Positions 31,248 through 42,145 of a stretch of DNA of 64,000 nt are shown here, piece by piece. The DNA lies in NCBI GenBank assembly GCA_000333855.2, contig CM007319.1, positions 62,618-126,617 on the forward strand, given 5' to 3'. Under the pieces are notes generated by a model. It was not told the origin of the DNA, did not search any database, and saw only the letters and a program-made list of their open reading frames with translations. Within the stretch, counting starts at the first letter, position 1; every line of letters begins with the position of its first letter. A program made the position numbers and the translations under genes. Source of the DNA: Endotrypanum monterogeii. Lineage: Eukaryota > Euglenozoa > Kinetoplastea > Trypanosomatida > Trypanosomatidae.

Positions 31248-32465
31248 ATGTCCGACTCCAACTGGAAGGCTCAGCTAACGGCTCCGCAGAAGAATACGCG
31301 GAAAAAGACGGAGGATGTAGAGTCTCGTCGTAACGTCAACTTCGAGGAATATGCCCTGCGCCGTGAACTCCAGATGGGCATCTTCGAGAAGGGCTTTGAA
31401 AAGCCGAGTCCTGTGCAGGAGGAGGCGATACCTGTTGCTCTACAAGGCAAGGATGTGCTCGCCCGTGCAAAGAACGGTACAGGAAAGACAGCGTCTTTTG
31501 TGATTCCAGTGCTCGAAAAGGTCGATACCCGTGACATGTATGTGCAGGCGCTCCTGATGGTGCCTACTCGTGAGCTGGCGCTGCAGACGGCCCAGGTGAC
31601 GAAGGAGTTGGGCAAACATATCCCCGGCCTCCAGGTGATGGTGACCACCGGTGGTACGACGCTGCGCGATGATATTCTTCGCCTCACAAACAAAGTGCAC
31701 ATTCTGGTCGCGACCCCTGGTCGTGTGCTGGATCTGGCTAGCAAGCAGGCGGTTGATCTCTCACACTGCCACATCCTGGTATTGGATGAAGCTGATAAAC
31801 TGCTTTCCCAGGAGTTCATGGAGATCATCGACGACCTGTACACATACCTTCCCTCGCAGCTACAGTCCATGCTTTTCTCCGCCACGTTCCCGGTGACTGT
31901 GAAAGCGTTTGCGGAGCGCCATCTGCACAACCCGTACGAGATCAATTTGATGGACGAGCTGACCTTGAAGGGTGTGACACAGTACTACGCCTTCGTTGAG
32001 GAGCGTCAAAAAATCCACTGTCTTAACACGCTCTTCAACAAGCTACAAATCAACCAGTCCATCATCTTCTGTAATAGCGTCAACCGTGTGGAGCTCCTCG
32101 CCAAGAAGATCACCCAGCTGGGCTATAGTTGCTACTACATTCACGCCCGCATGCAGCAGCAGCACCGTAATCGCGTCTTTCACGACTTCCGCGAGGGCCA
32201 CTGCCGCAACCTTGTCTGCTCTGATCTCATCACCCGTGGTATCGATATTCAGGCAGTGAATGTTGTTATTAACTTCGACTTCCCCAAGTTCGCCGAGACG
32301 TACCTGCACCGCATCGGCCGCTCCGGTCGCTTCGGCCACCTCGGTGTTGCCATCAACTTTGTGACGTATGACGACCGCTATAATGTCTACCGCATTGAGC
32401 AGGAACTGGACACGGAGATCAAACCAATCCCTGCTGATATCGATCCCGAATTGTACGCGGCGTAG
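31248..32465 (+). CDS. DHH1: DEAD-box RNA helicase DHH1 (DDX6 family)
   Basis: An ATP-dependent RNA helicase of the Dhh1/DDX6 family. Members bind mRNPs in P-bodies and act in translational repression, decapping and, in trypanosomatids, life-stage-specific mRNA control. The 405-residue length is that of a minimal DHH1 without long extensions. All core motifs are present: Q-motif region [11 protein letters not shown] (52-62), AKNGTGKT (74-81), PTRELALQ (106-113), TPGRVLDL (156-163), DEAD (180-183), SAT (211-213), [22 protein letters not shown] and [10 protein letters not shown]. The phrase [22 protein letters not shown] is the usual signature of this subfamily. The coding region is followed by 5.8 kb without genes. 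Confidence 0.96.
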   Translation: MSDSNWKAQLTAPQKNTRKKTEDVESRRNVNFEEYALRRELQMGIFEKGFEKPSPVQEEAIPVALQGKDVLARAKNGTGKTASFVIPVLEKVDTRDMYVQALLMVPTRELALQTAQVTKELGKHIPGLQVMVTTGGTTLRDDILRLTNKVHILVATPGRVLDLASKQAVDLSHCHILVLDEADKLLSQEFMEIIDDLYTYLPSQLQSMLFSATFPVTVKAFAERHLHNPYEINLMDELTLKGVTQYYAFVEERQKIHCLNTLFNKLQINQSIIFCNSVNRVELLAKKITQLGYSCYYIHARMQQQHRNRVFHDFREGHCRNLVCSDLITRGIDIQAVNVVINFDFPKFAETYLHRIGRSGRFGHLGVAINFVTYDDRYNVYRIEQELDTEIKPIPADIDPELYAA

Positions 32466-33949
32466 AGCGTGTCGAGGACTTCCTGTCATCATCATATAGC
32501 TTCTTCCCCTCACGAAATGTGTGCTATGCAACTACTCGAACACAGACGTATCAACAACAGGCGCCAAGTATCGCCCTCGCAATGAATTGGTGTTTCGGAA
32601 ACGGGGGAAAAAGAAGGACGAATAAAGCACGAGGGCGTAAGACTGAGTAGCGGCCACCCTCGTACGAGGAATGGGAAGTGCGGCGTGGCGCGGTGCAGCA
32701 GCAGCCGCAGCCGAGAGGCTCATTGCAGGAGAATCGGCTCAGAGGGCCACCGCACTGGTGCGCTGTCATCATCTGCAGGCTCCGGGGGGAGGGAAGACGT
32801 CTTGCTCACGATTTCATGCGCCCAAGCCACGGCGCCAGCAAACCTGCCATGTTCTCCCCCTGACGTAGTATCCCTCGACTCTCCCGGTCCCTCCCCCTCC
32901 CTACGTGTCCTGCGGCTCTTTCTTACCGGCGGCGGAAGCACATCATCATCGCGAAGTCGGAGGTTGTTCAGGACGTTAACGCTTGCCCTGTGCTGGTCAG
33001 ACGAGAGGCCGGTAGGGGACGACCCGCTGCATGCACAGATTTGCTCCCTGCAGGCCGGGCCGCAAAAAGGAAAAAGAAATGAGGCCAAATGTAAGGGGGA
33101 CTGCAGTGCGAGACTGTTGGGTTATTCAGGTTTCTCTGATATAGGGCTCAACGAGCGATTGCCTCGTACGGAAATACAGAAACACACCAAGCAGTGTGTG
33201 TCTTGGGCGCATTTCTGTGTATATGTGGACCTTCATCCTTCAGTCGCATCACTGCACCAGGGAACACAGCTACATCCTTCCTCCCTCCCTTTCCATTCCC
33301 TCCTCGCTTCTTTACCACCCGTTCTGTGTGGAATGTAGCGATGAGCTGCCGCACCCGAGTATATGCATGTCACTGTGCAACCTCGTTTTCTGAATCTCCT
33401 CTTCCCCCCCTTCCACAAAAATGCCCACACCGACACCTGCCCTTTCTCTTACCCCTGTTTTTTTTTGTTTTGTTTAAGCCCTCTCTCTCGCCGTTTTTTT
33501 TTTTACTTTTTCGTGTGTCTCTGTCTCCCTCTCTCCCTTGCCTGCCTTGTGTCCTTTGACTTGCCCCCCGTTTCCCTTTCGTGTCGTTCACCAGAGGCTC
33601 AACATCTTCCTGCCCCCCTCTTTCTTCATCGCTCCTTTCACCCTTTTTCGATATTCGGTCTTTCGATATCTGCACCTCCCTATCTCTTGCGCACGCTTTC
33701 CATTCTGCCGATTGGCGCTCTGAACTCTGCTTTGGATGTGTGCGGCATGGGCGTCTGCGGGTGTCTGTGTATGAGGGCTGCTTGAGACGTGCTGATGTAC
33801 GTTTCCCTTTCCTTGATTTCCCTTTCGTTTTCTTTTCTCGTCTCGTCCCGTCGCACTTCTTCTGCGGTTGCACTGTTCAGCTTCTCTACACCACCCTCCC
33901 GCCATCCTCGTCGTTTCGCAGCTTTTGGGACATCAAATTATGTATGTAC

Positions 33950-33954
<5 letters not shown>

Positions 33955-33981
<27 letters not shown>
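33955..33981. repeat. (TA)n microsatellite flanked by GTACAT/ATGTAC
   Basis: The TA run is bracketed by TGTACATATGTATA on the left and ATGTACATGTATGTATA on the right, giving extended potential for a hairpin. Confidence 0.85.
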
Positions 33982-33986
<5 letters not shown>

Positions 33987-36900
33987 TGTATGTATATGTG
34001 TATATTTGTATATACCAAATATTTGCATCGCTGCAGCTGCGCACACAAAACCGGCGGTACGAGCCATTTCAATTTTTGCACTAAATCAGGTTTTTTATTT
34101 TTCTGTCGAAGCGCATGCAAGAAGACAAACACGCGCCCCTCTCGAAAAAAATGCACGCGCCCTTGCAGACGTACTAACACGTGGATACATCGTGAGCTCA
34201 CTGAGCGAATGGAGGAGGGAAAAGTTTGGAATCGGCGGGGAGGCGCACGTACACACAGGAACACGTGCAATCGTCGTCGAGAGGCAGCAGGAGGGGATGT
34301 ACACATGTGAGGGAGAGGAGGGTTGGATAGAAAAGACGTACATCAAAGAGTTGTGTAGTGACGCAGTTTCGACGCGAGTATGGAGAAGAAAATGTGCGAA
34401 AGGGCATACAAACCCACATCGGCGCACTGGGTGGGGAGGTCGACACGTAGTTTTTTTTTTCCTTTCTCTCCCTTGCCTCGAGAGGGCACGATGGGCTGTG
34501 TAAGCCACTGGTGATGTTTCCATCCGAGCCGTTACCGTCGACGTGTCCGTGTCGCTTTTCGGATCCTCCCGTCTCGTTGCCTGCGTACGACTTACACCTC
34601 CTCCTCCCCCTCACCCCATAGCCCTTCGCCCCCCCCTTTTTTTTTTACTTTTTCTTCTCCATTCTATACGTCTGCGTCTGTGCACGTGTTCGCGTATTTT
34701 TCTCTTTCATCCTATGCCATCACCTCTCACTCGCACGTACCCGTTCGTTAATGTATCTGCCTGCACGCTCCTTTGTCGCCTCCGCTGCCTTTTCGGTATC
34801 CCCTGGAGTTTTTTTTTTTTTGCCCGCTTCCTCCCCTCCCCCCCTTTCCTGTCTCTCCGCTAGTGGGCCTCCTCTTGTATTCTGTTTCTGTTTTGACTTT
34901 CTGTGCGTGGGTTCAATAAAATGTGCGGTTCTCCTGTGTGGATCACCGCTCCCTTCACCCCCTTTTCCCCGTTGCTTCATTGGCGCTTTTGTCTTGATGT
35001 CTACACTAGTGTGTGTGTCTCGGTCAGTGCACAGGAATCACTCTCCCGCCCCTTCCCTCGGTGGAGGGGTTGCGTATCCTTATCCTGTTATGGGGTTTTA
35101 TCCTCCTGATATTGGCGCACTCTCTCTTCTATAGGCGGATAGGTCGGCTCGTGGTGTTTCTTGCGTCAGCACGCTGTCCAAAGAAAGGGGGGAAATGTGT
35201 CTGTGCTGATGTGGGTAGAGGTGGACAAAGGAATAGCGACGACGAGGGTAAAGGAGGGTGGGGAGGGGGGGGAAGAGGGGGGGCGAGGATGTGCCAGGAT
35301 CGCTTGCCTGCAAACATCTCGGCTGACCGATTTTTTTTTCCAGAAAAGGAGTGGCTCGAGGTTTTAGCCTGGAAAACTCGGCAGAGGCAAAGTCTTTGAC
35401 CGCTCTCCATGTCCCTATTCGTTTACACAGGTACACGCGTGTACGCTGTATACGACGCGTCTACATCAGCAGAGGCGATGGGTGGTCGCGCGAACTCATC
35501 CAGTCGGCACCTGCGCACATGACTTTCTTTTTTTTTCCCCTTCCAACACGCACAGCCCATTATAGAAGTTGAGGGAAACATATAAAAAGGGGTGCGATCG
35601 AGCAAGAGGAATCATGTTGGGGGAGGGAGGCGGGCAAGGCAAGAGGGGGAGGAGGAACGCAGCGAGGCGGATGCAGAGGAGGAGGGGAGACGGGGGAGGA
35701 GGACACATCGCAGCGACAGTCAATATCATCACACCCGAAGCGCTGGGACACGACAACCAAAAAAAAAAAGGGAGTGGCACGTCTCTTCGTTACTCCTCTT
35801 TTTTTTATTATTTTTCATCTTTTTTTCGTTTTGTTCTTTATCTGTAAAACACAAACCCACGTCAAATCAAAGGAAACAAATCAAACAAACAATACATCTC
35901 CCCCGATGGAATATGACTGCGAATATGAAGTACACCCGAAAACACACTCTTACAAAGAGGAGATGACTGCACACACTCCGCCATCATGATCTAATTCAAA
36001 CTGCTGCTGCAGCACCACCGCCGACAATTTTTGAGGAGCACACCGACACAGGTGTGCCACCTTTTCTCTGTCGGTTTTTTAGCGTCCCAGGGAGAGGATC
36101 GACTTTCAAAGGGGGGGTGATGCGAAGATGTGTTTTGTGTGTCTGCGCATAGTCATTAAAGCACGAAAAAAAAAGAACAACAGCAACAACTACGAAAAAA
36201 AAAGGGCGACGAGGGAAAGGGTAAAAAAAAATATACAGAGCACCGGTAAAACTCCTCATCACCCTGCTCTTTTTTTTTTTTTTTTCAGCCTTAAGACTTG
36301 GAGAGTTGCACCATCGCATGAGAGTGTAAAGACAGAGGCATTCTGCAAACTGCCAAGCGCTTTGTGGTGTACATCTCCTTGCGAGCCAGCGGGGCCGCTT
36401 GGTTCGAGAGATGACCAGCACATGGGTCTGTGGATGCTGCGTCTGGAGTCTCGCCGTACATTTCTTGTACCACGTCTGAGGCTCACGGTCTTCTCTATGC
36501 TTACGCACCGTTTTAGGTAGTTTCGCGTGTGTATGCGTGTGCCCTGTACTTACAGAGGGGGGGGGCAGCCTAATGTGAGACTTCTGTGTCACAAAGTCGG
36601 GCTCACTGTCCCTCCTCCCCTTTCTGATGCGTGCGCACACACAAGCACATGCACACACGCAGATATCTCTGAAGATTTTCTGCTCTCTTACGTTTTCCAG
36701 TTTCTTGTATCCCTCTTCTCCCCCTTTTCTGCTTTGATATCCAACTCTAATACCTCCGCGTTGTTGTTGAATGTGCGGGTGTGCGTGTTGACATACACCT
36801 ACGATTCGCACTCACCATACTGTTGCTGAGCTTACTAAATATATATACGCAATCCGCGCCAGCACATCACGCAAGCCCTTTTCTTAGAATTGTCAACGAA

Positions 36901-37196
36901 GAGGCATCATATGACAGTGGTCGCGAGAGGGTCAAATAAAGTCTCATCCACGCGAGCGCGCTCTCCATCTTTGTTTTCATCTTAATACCCTTTCCAGAGG
37001 TATTTGATCTTCATTTCCCTGTCCGTCATATCGTTGTGCTTTTTGCCTGCGCTGGCTGTACTGGTCGCCGTTGCTTCTCTCTCGGCCCCTTTTTTTTTTC
37101 GTTGCTTTTTTGTTCCCTTTTCCCCGAACTGTAACAGTCGGGGAACATCACATCAGAGGAGACCCCAGTACAAGAGAAGTCGTGGGTGTGCATCTA

Positions 37197-37198
<2 letters not shown>

Positions 37199-37233
<35 letters not shown>
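37199..37233. repeat. (TA)n microsatellite
   Basis: About 17 TA units in the gene-free stretch before the thioredoxin-domain gene. Confidence 0.95.
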
Positions 37234-37234
<1 letters not shown>

Positions 37235-37529
37235 TTGCGTTTCTGTCTGCTCTGAAGCGCTCCCCGGGATTGCGAACGTGTATTTAGTGATCTCCGGCTA
37301 CATTCCTTCGTTTGGCATGAGAAGTGTTTCTCTTTGCTACATTGATTTCTTTGGTGCCTCTTATTGGGGAAGACTGCAACGGAGAGGTGAGGAGATCAGC
37401 ATCGCGTGACTTGTCTCCTCCCTTTTCACACATATATAAGCTTCAGAGCTCATAGAAAAAATACACAAGGGGTTGGGCAAAAAACTGTCACTCCCCTCCT
37501 CGCCCTACAACTAAGCATTGCACATAGAC

Positions 37530-37578
37530 ACACTTACACATACACTTACACATACACATACACATACACATACACATA
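37530..37578. repeat. CATACA/CTTACA hexamer repeat
   Basis: About eight hexamers of the form ACACTTAC/ACATAC, degenerate at the left end and regular (CATACA) at the right. Confidence 0.85.
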
Positions 37579-37926
37579 CAGAGAGGGGTACCCGAACCAA
37601 CGCACCAGCCGACTTTTTCCCCCTTTTGAATCTTATACATCACTTTTCCCCCAAATCCTACGAGGGCAAATCCGTGCGACTATTTTAAATAGTTTGCTCC
37701 TACCCCCATCGACCCCCCCCCTCCATAAACGCTTCAACCCAATTCTTGCCTACCTCACTTCATATTCACTTGTCTTCACCGACAGCTTCGCGGTCGCTGT
37801 GCTATTCACAGCGCCAATACTCTAGTCGACACGCATACAAATACACAAGCCCGTTTTTTTTTTACCGTTAATTGTTTAATTTTTTCTTGTCTCACCTTTG
37901 TTCATTTTTTTCGATTTTGCATCACT

Positions 37927-37984
37927 GCTCTTCACGTTGTTTCCTATTTTTTTTTTTTGCTCTGTTGACCGTCGTGGGTTCGAG
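37927..37984 (+). promoter_or_regulatory. Predicted trans-splice acceptor for the thioredoxin-domain gene
   Basis: A T/C-rich tract with a run of 12 T is followed by AG at 37983-37984, about 318 nt before the ATG. Confidence 0.45.
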
Positions 37985-38301
37985 AGTGGTTCGGCTGAAG
38001 TACAAGGGTTCCCCTTGTGGATCGCAGCCGACGTTTCTACGCATATATTCACCGAAGATCTTTTCTCTCGCAAGCTGGAAGCCTTGTGAGGGACAACGAC
38101 GGGAGAGAAGCGGGGAGCTGGGGAAGAGGGAATATCACCATCGCGAGTAGACGCTTACACTCGATCGTTTGACTTACTTTTTTATAATTGTGTGCCGTGT
38201 TTTTGGTTTCGTGGGGTTTCGCATCACACTTGGATAGCTGACGTGTGGTGTTATTTTGTATTCGTTGGCATACCACGCGTGTTTCTCCGCAAAATCAAGT
38301 T

Positions 38302-40152
38302 ATGCTCGCTCCCATGCCTGCTTCATCGGAGCAGGGGAGAGCCGTGAAGCGGCTGAAGGTCGACAGCCCTTCCGCGTCTTTGGAGTGCGAGAGCGACAGC
38401 GAGAAAGATTCCGGACACTTGTTGCACCTCTCAGTGGTTGGCCCTACCTCGGCAGACGCGGGCAGTGTTTTGTCTCTATCCAGACATGCTGACGCCCCAG
38501 CAGCTGAGGAGGTAGACGGTATCTCTCTGAGGGCCACCTCTCTAGAAAATTCAAATTTGAGTTGCCATGACAGCGATGCCGATATCGACGACGTGAGTAA
38601 GAAATATGCTCATGATGGGTACCTTTCTCCCCCGCCTGCAGTGCAGTGCACCGACGACACTTGGGGGGCGACGCACACGTCGATGGGGTTGGCCGTAACA
38701 GATAACTCCTTCACAACGAGCGATGTGGCTTCCCTGGTGTTTCCGGCCACGAAAAGAAACGTTCTCACCACTCTGCGGGGTCTTGGCCAGCTTCAGGCTC
38801 TGGTGTCCAGCAGTAACGTGACACATGAGAAGAATGAGGTGCACCCTGACCTGCGGCTCAAGCCGGGTGAAACGGTCATGCTGCTGCTGCACCTCGATGA
38901 CGCGTCCCTGCGCTCGCTCACGAACGACACGACCAGGCAACTCTCGCAGATGCGCATTTTCACTCTTAATCTGGCGAAGCTTCCTCCGCAGGATTACGAG
39001 GCGGCCCCAGGAAAACGCGTGGTCTCTGGCGGCTGTACCAGTCTTCATGACGCGAGCGACTGTGTGCGGTTTGAGGGCAGCTCAAGGGTCCCTGGCGCTT
39101 CTGCTGCTCAACTCACAGTCCAGGAAAGCGAGGAGGAGGGGGAGGAGGAGGAGGAGCTTGTGCCGTCTGTCCACCACGTGGCAGTTTCGACCACGGCAGC
39201 CGCAGGTCTCAATCCCGTTCCGGGAAGGGAATGCCCCCCTGGCGCTGCGACTTCGGCTGGTGGCGCCCTCTCGCTCGACGAGGCCACCGCCAGTGTTTCC
39301 TCCCTTTCCGACACGCTCCACCACGCCAGCGATGTCATCAGCAGCAGGTTGCACCAGATTCTTGCGGTCGACACAATATTGAATCCCCACACCTCTCAGC
39401 AGCAGCGCGGCAACGGGGGCGACGATGGGGGCTCTGCTAGCGCTGGAACAAAGGAGCCGCTGATATTCCCCGCAATGATTCTCTGGCGCGCTGCCGGCGC
39501 CCCGCGGGAGGAGTACCCGCCGGCCCCGCCGCAAAACTATTCCACCCAATCGTCGCCCACACCAGCTGAGCTTTTTTGTGATCGTCTTTCCGCACACGGC
39601 GGGCCACTGGTGGTCAAGGAGGCTACGGGGGTGGACCAGGTGCACTCGCTGACACTGTTTTGCCCCGTCTTCACTATGGAGCACCTTTTCCGAACAGTTG
39701 TCCGCACCGTTGCGCCATCGCTCGCTTCGGAAGAGAGGTCCCGCACGGTACTCTATCTCGGTGCATCCTGGTGCCCGCCTTGCATGCGCTTCGTGCACGA
39801 GATGCCGCAGTTCATGCGCGAGGATCTTCCACGGAACGTGGTGTGTACTCTGAAGGCGGACATGGACTTGGCAAAACCCATCTACGATTGCTTGAAGATA
39901 GAGATCATTCCCACCTTCGTCATATTTGACAACGCGGTGCTTATGAGATGCTACGAGCGAATGCAGCAGCACCCGCAGGGCAACACCCCAGCACTTGGTG
40001 GTGTCGGTGCCTCATCGTTCGATTACCTTCGTACAATCCAAGATGCTTTCTCTGAGGCAGAGCTGGGTCGTCTTCAGAACTCGAACAGACGCCTCGTTAG
40101 CACCTTCATTTCCAAACACAGCGAGTCGCTCTGCTTCAACGAGGATTTTTGA
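38302..40152 (+). CDS. Thioredoxin-domain protein with long disordered N-terminus (616 aa)
   Basis: The start is the first ATG of the frame. The thioredoxin fold occupies about residues 475-600. The redox motif is WCPPC (490-494) in the phrase GASWCPPCMRFVHEMPQ. A cis-Pro loop follows in IIPTFVIFD, and the usual alternation of strands and helices is visible. WCPPC rather than WCGPC is the type seen in tryparedoxins and nucleoredoxins of trypanosomatids. However, this protein lacks their other features and is much larger than the 16-kDa tryparedoxins. Residues 1-470 are Ser/Asp/Glu/Ala-rich with an acidic run (EEEGEEEEE, near 278) and a basic cluster at the N-terminus (VKRLKVD), which suggests disorder and possibly nuclear or cytosolic location. 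The first 19 codons of the open frame upstream lack an ATG and are not included. Confidence 0.82.
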   Translation: MLAPMPASSEQGRAVKRLKVDSPSASLECESDSEKDSGHLLHLSVVGPTSADAGSVLSLSRHADAPAAEEVDGISLRATSLENSNLSCHDSDADIDDVSKKYAHDGYLSPPPAVQCTDDTWGATHTSMGLAVTDNSFTTSDVASLVFPATKRNVLTTLRGLGQLQALVSSSNVTHEKNEVHPDLRLKPGETVMLLLHLDDASLRSLTNDTTRQLSQMRIFTLNLAKLPPQDYEAAPGKRVVSGGCTSLHDASDCVRFEGSSRVPGASAAQLTVQESEEEGEEEEELVPSVHHVAVSTTAAAGLNPVPGRECPPGAATSAGGALSLDEATASVSSLSDTLHHASDVISSRLHQILAVDTILNPHTSQQQRGNGGDDGGSASAGTKEPLIFPAMILWRAAGAPREEYPPAPPQNYSTQSSPTPAELFCDRLSAHGGPLVVKEATGVDQVHSLTLFCPVFTMEHLFRTVVRTVAPSLASEERSRTVLYLGASWCPPCMRFVHEMPQFMREDLPRNVVCTLKADMDLAKPIYDCLKIEIIPTFVIFDNAVLMRCYERMQQHPQGNTPALGGVGASSFDYLRTIQDAFSEAELGRLQNSNRRLVSTFISKHSESLCFNEDF

Positions 40153-40542
40153 AGGATGGTTCCGCCACCGACGTTGTAGCTTTTGCCGATGGTGAGGCTG
40201 CAGTGACTACATCGATGGTTGATTCCTCCTCCCCCTCTTTGCCCTCGATACTCGTCTCCCTAGTGCCTCTACGAAAACACGGTGGCATGAACGGGATTCT
40301 TTGGGCCCTCTGAGCATTCCTCATCACTGCGTTAATTACGGCGGCGGCCGGTAGGGTGCTTGTTGCGATCTGTGACGGGCCTACCGTCTTTTTATCGTAG
40401 GCTCCTCGAACGACCGGCTCCTCTACTCCTCCTATCGTCATGGACATTAAGAAAAGAAGGGGTTCTCTTCAAGGTACTTCATACGATACGATTCGGGGCG
40501 TATGTGAGAATACGGGTACCTACGTGCAAGAACTTACGCAGG

Positions 40543-40545
40543 TAT

Positions 40546-40586
<41 letters not shown>
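40543..40586. repeat. Compound (AC)n(AT)n microsatellite
   Basis: About 11 AC units pass directly into about 10 AT units. Confidence 0.9.
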
Positions 40587-42025
40587 AGATATGTTGTCAC
40601 TTTGTTGCGTATGTACCACGCAGCTGATTTGTGTGCTCCCTCGTCGTGTGACGTTTTTTTTTGTTTCCTTTTTTGTTGTTGTTGTTGTCTGTTCGCTGTT
40701 TTCCACTTCGCTGGCGGTGTCCGGTGGCGACACTGTCATACGCCGTGGGGTCAGTACTACGGGTGTGAAGGCAATACCGAGGCCTCGCTTGATTTGAAAA
40801 AGTAAAAAGGAAAAAAAAAGAACGATTGTCGCTGATGGTTGGACGTGGTGGTGCCTCTTCCGGTGCGGGTTTTCATTGCCCTTTCCCCACAGGCAAAACA
40901 GTTTGCGAGCTTTTATGATTCCTACGAGGCACATGCGCTGCTAGAATTTCAATCGGGTACCGCCGCGACAGAGAAGCATCTCGCGGTGTCGCCTTCCTCA
41001 AGCTGCCTCCTTTTCGTCTTCCGATCCTTGTACTGCGTGGACTTCTCTGTGCCGATATTCGCTCTTTTCTTTTCCTGCTTCCCTTTTCTCTCTGTGGCTG
41101 CATTCCATATGCGTCGACTCCCGCATTTCGCCCCTTTCCTGTTAATCAACGACCTACCACCCACCGGCACGCATGATTGATCACGAACAGCAACATTGCA
41201 ACGTACACCCACAAAGCTTTGTCTGCGCTTTTTTCCCCCCATTCCTCTTTTCGGTAAGAAAACACGTCCTCTTTCTTCAGGATACAGAACGAAACCAACT
41301 ACTGTCCCCTCCCTTCTGTGCCCTCCTCTCCACATTTTCGTGTTCCTCACACGTTTGTCACTCTTCTCACTTCAAGATATATACATCTACCCCATATCTC
41401 CACACAAGGGTCAATCGAAGTGAGAAAAAGGGGGAGTGGCAGCTGTGCCAGGACAAGTTCAGCTGACACGCACATATTGCACGATAGCTTATCGTTGTCA
41501 ATACCCATCCTCTTTCTCTTTCTTCGATTTCATGCTTAGCGAACTAAATGCACTTTCAAAGTGTGTCGTATTCGTCCAATATTTCTATCAATTCATTCGC
41601 ACCACCTTAAAAAAACCAACGCAACAGAAAATAAAAAGAAAAATACAGACAAATAGAGGAAACAGTTTCCTAGAAACCGCCTCATTTTCACCGTTGGTCT
41701 CTCGATTTTGTTCGGCGGTTGTCTATCTCGTTTTTTTTTTTTTGCGCTCCAGTGCCTTGCCTAAACGTTTGTATTTTTCTGTGTGGAAGTTTTTCCTTTG
41801 TTCTGCCTCGGGTTTTTGCTTTGGGGCTGCTGTGATCTGCTCTGCGTCTTCGCCAGATTGTCTGCACGTGCGCCTGTGTGCCAGTGCGCTTTTTTTTTTT
41901 TGCGTGTGCGTCGTGCATGGGTGGACGCGGCTTTGCTCGGATTTCTCTTATTTTCTTAGCCTCGACCTCTCACCACCTACCAGCTCCTTTTAGCAGTCGT
42001 TGCGGTTCCTAACCTCGACATTCTT

Positions 42026-42098
42026 TGCTTTTTTCCCCTTTTTTTTTCCTGTCGCATCTTCCATCCTTGTCTGATCACGGTACTGGGCTTTTGCATAG
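42026..42098 (+). promoter_or_regulatory. Predicted trans-splice acceptor for the RIIa/DPY-30-like gene
   Basis: A T/C tract over 42021-42065 with no AG inside it is followed by AG at 42097-42098. The predicted leader is 47 nt. Confidence 0.6.
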
Positions 42099-42145
42099 CA
42101 TTCTCTGTTGGCCTGTGCTCTTGAGTCAATTGGTGACGCTTCACG

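Larger units (their letters stand above)
32466..38301. other. 5.8-kb gene-free stretch after DHH1
   Basis: No credible coding region on either strand; the long open frames are Ser/Pro/Phe-rich by-products of T/C-rich sequence. It contains (TA)n tracts at 33955-33981 and 37199-37233, a hexamer repeat at 37530-37578, A runs near 36167-36228, G-rich purine stretches (35250-35285, 35610-35705), and many T runs. It includes a DHH1 3' UTR of unknown length and the leader of the next gene. Confidence 0.6.
40153..42145. other. Intergenic stretch
   Basis: No supported coding region. A minus-strand frame at 40136-40447 overlaps the end of the thioredoxin gene and is probably chance. The stretch also has (AC)n-(AT)n at 40543-40586, T runs near 41736-41748 and 41890-41901, and a pyrimidine tract before the next gene. 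Confidence 0.6.

Noticed and set aside
33363..34503. Several 120-210-codon frames rich in Ser, Phe, Leu and Tyr-Ile
   Set aside because: They come from T/C-rich and TA-repeat sequence read in all frames, with no domain or codon bias.
37970..38060. tRNA-like GGTTCGA words (also near 36400, 19211 and 46287)
   Set aside because: No matching acceptor and D/anticodon arms could be folded around them, so they are chance matches.
38245..38301. Upstream extension of the thioredoxin-domain frame from a GTG
   Set aside because: Trypanosomatid genes start at ATG, so the first ATG at 38302 was used. The same reasoning moved the starts of the genes at 6439, 14031, 25895 and 49060.
40136..40447. Minus-strand 103-codon frame with an ATG
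   Set aside because: It overlaps the 3' end of the thioredoxin gene, has no acceptor tract on that strand that I can see, and has no known family.
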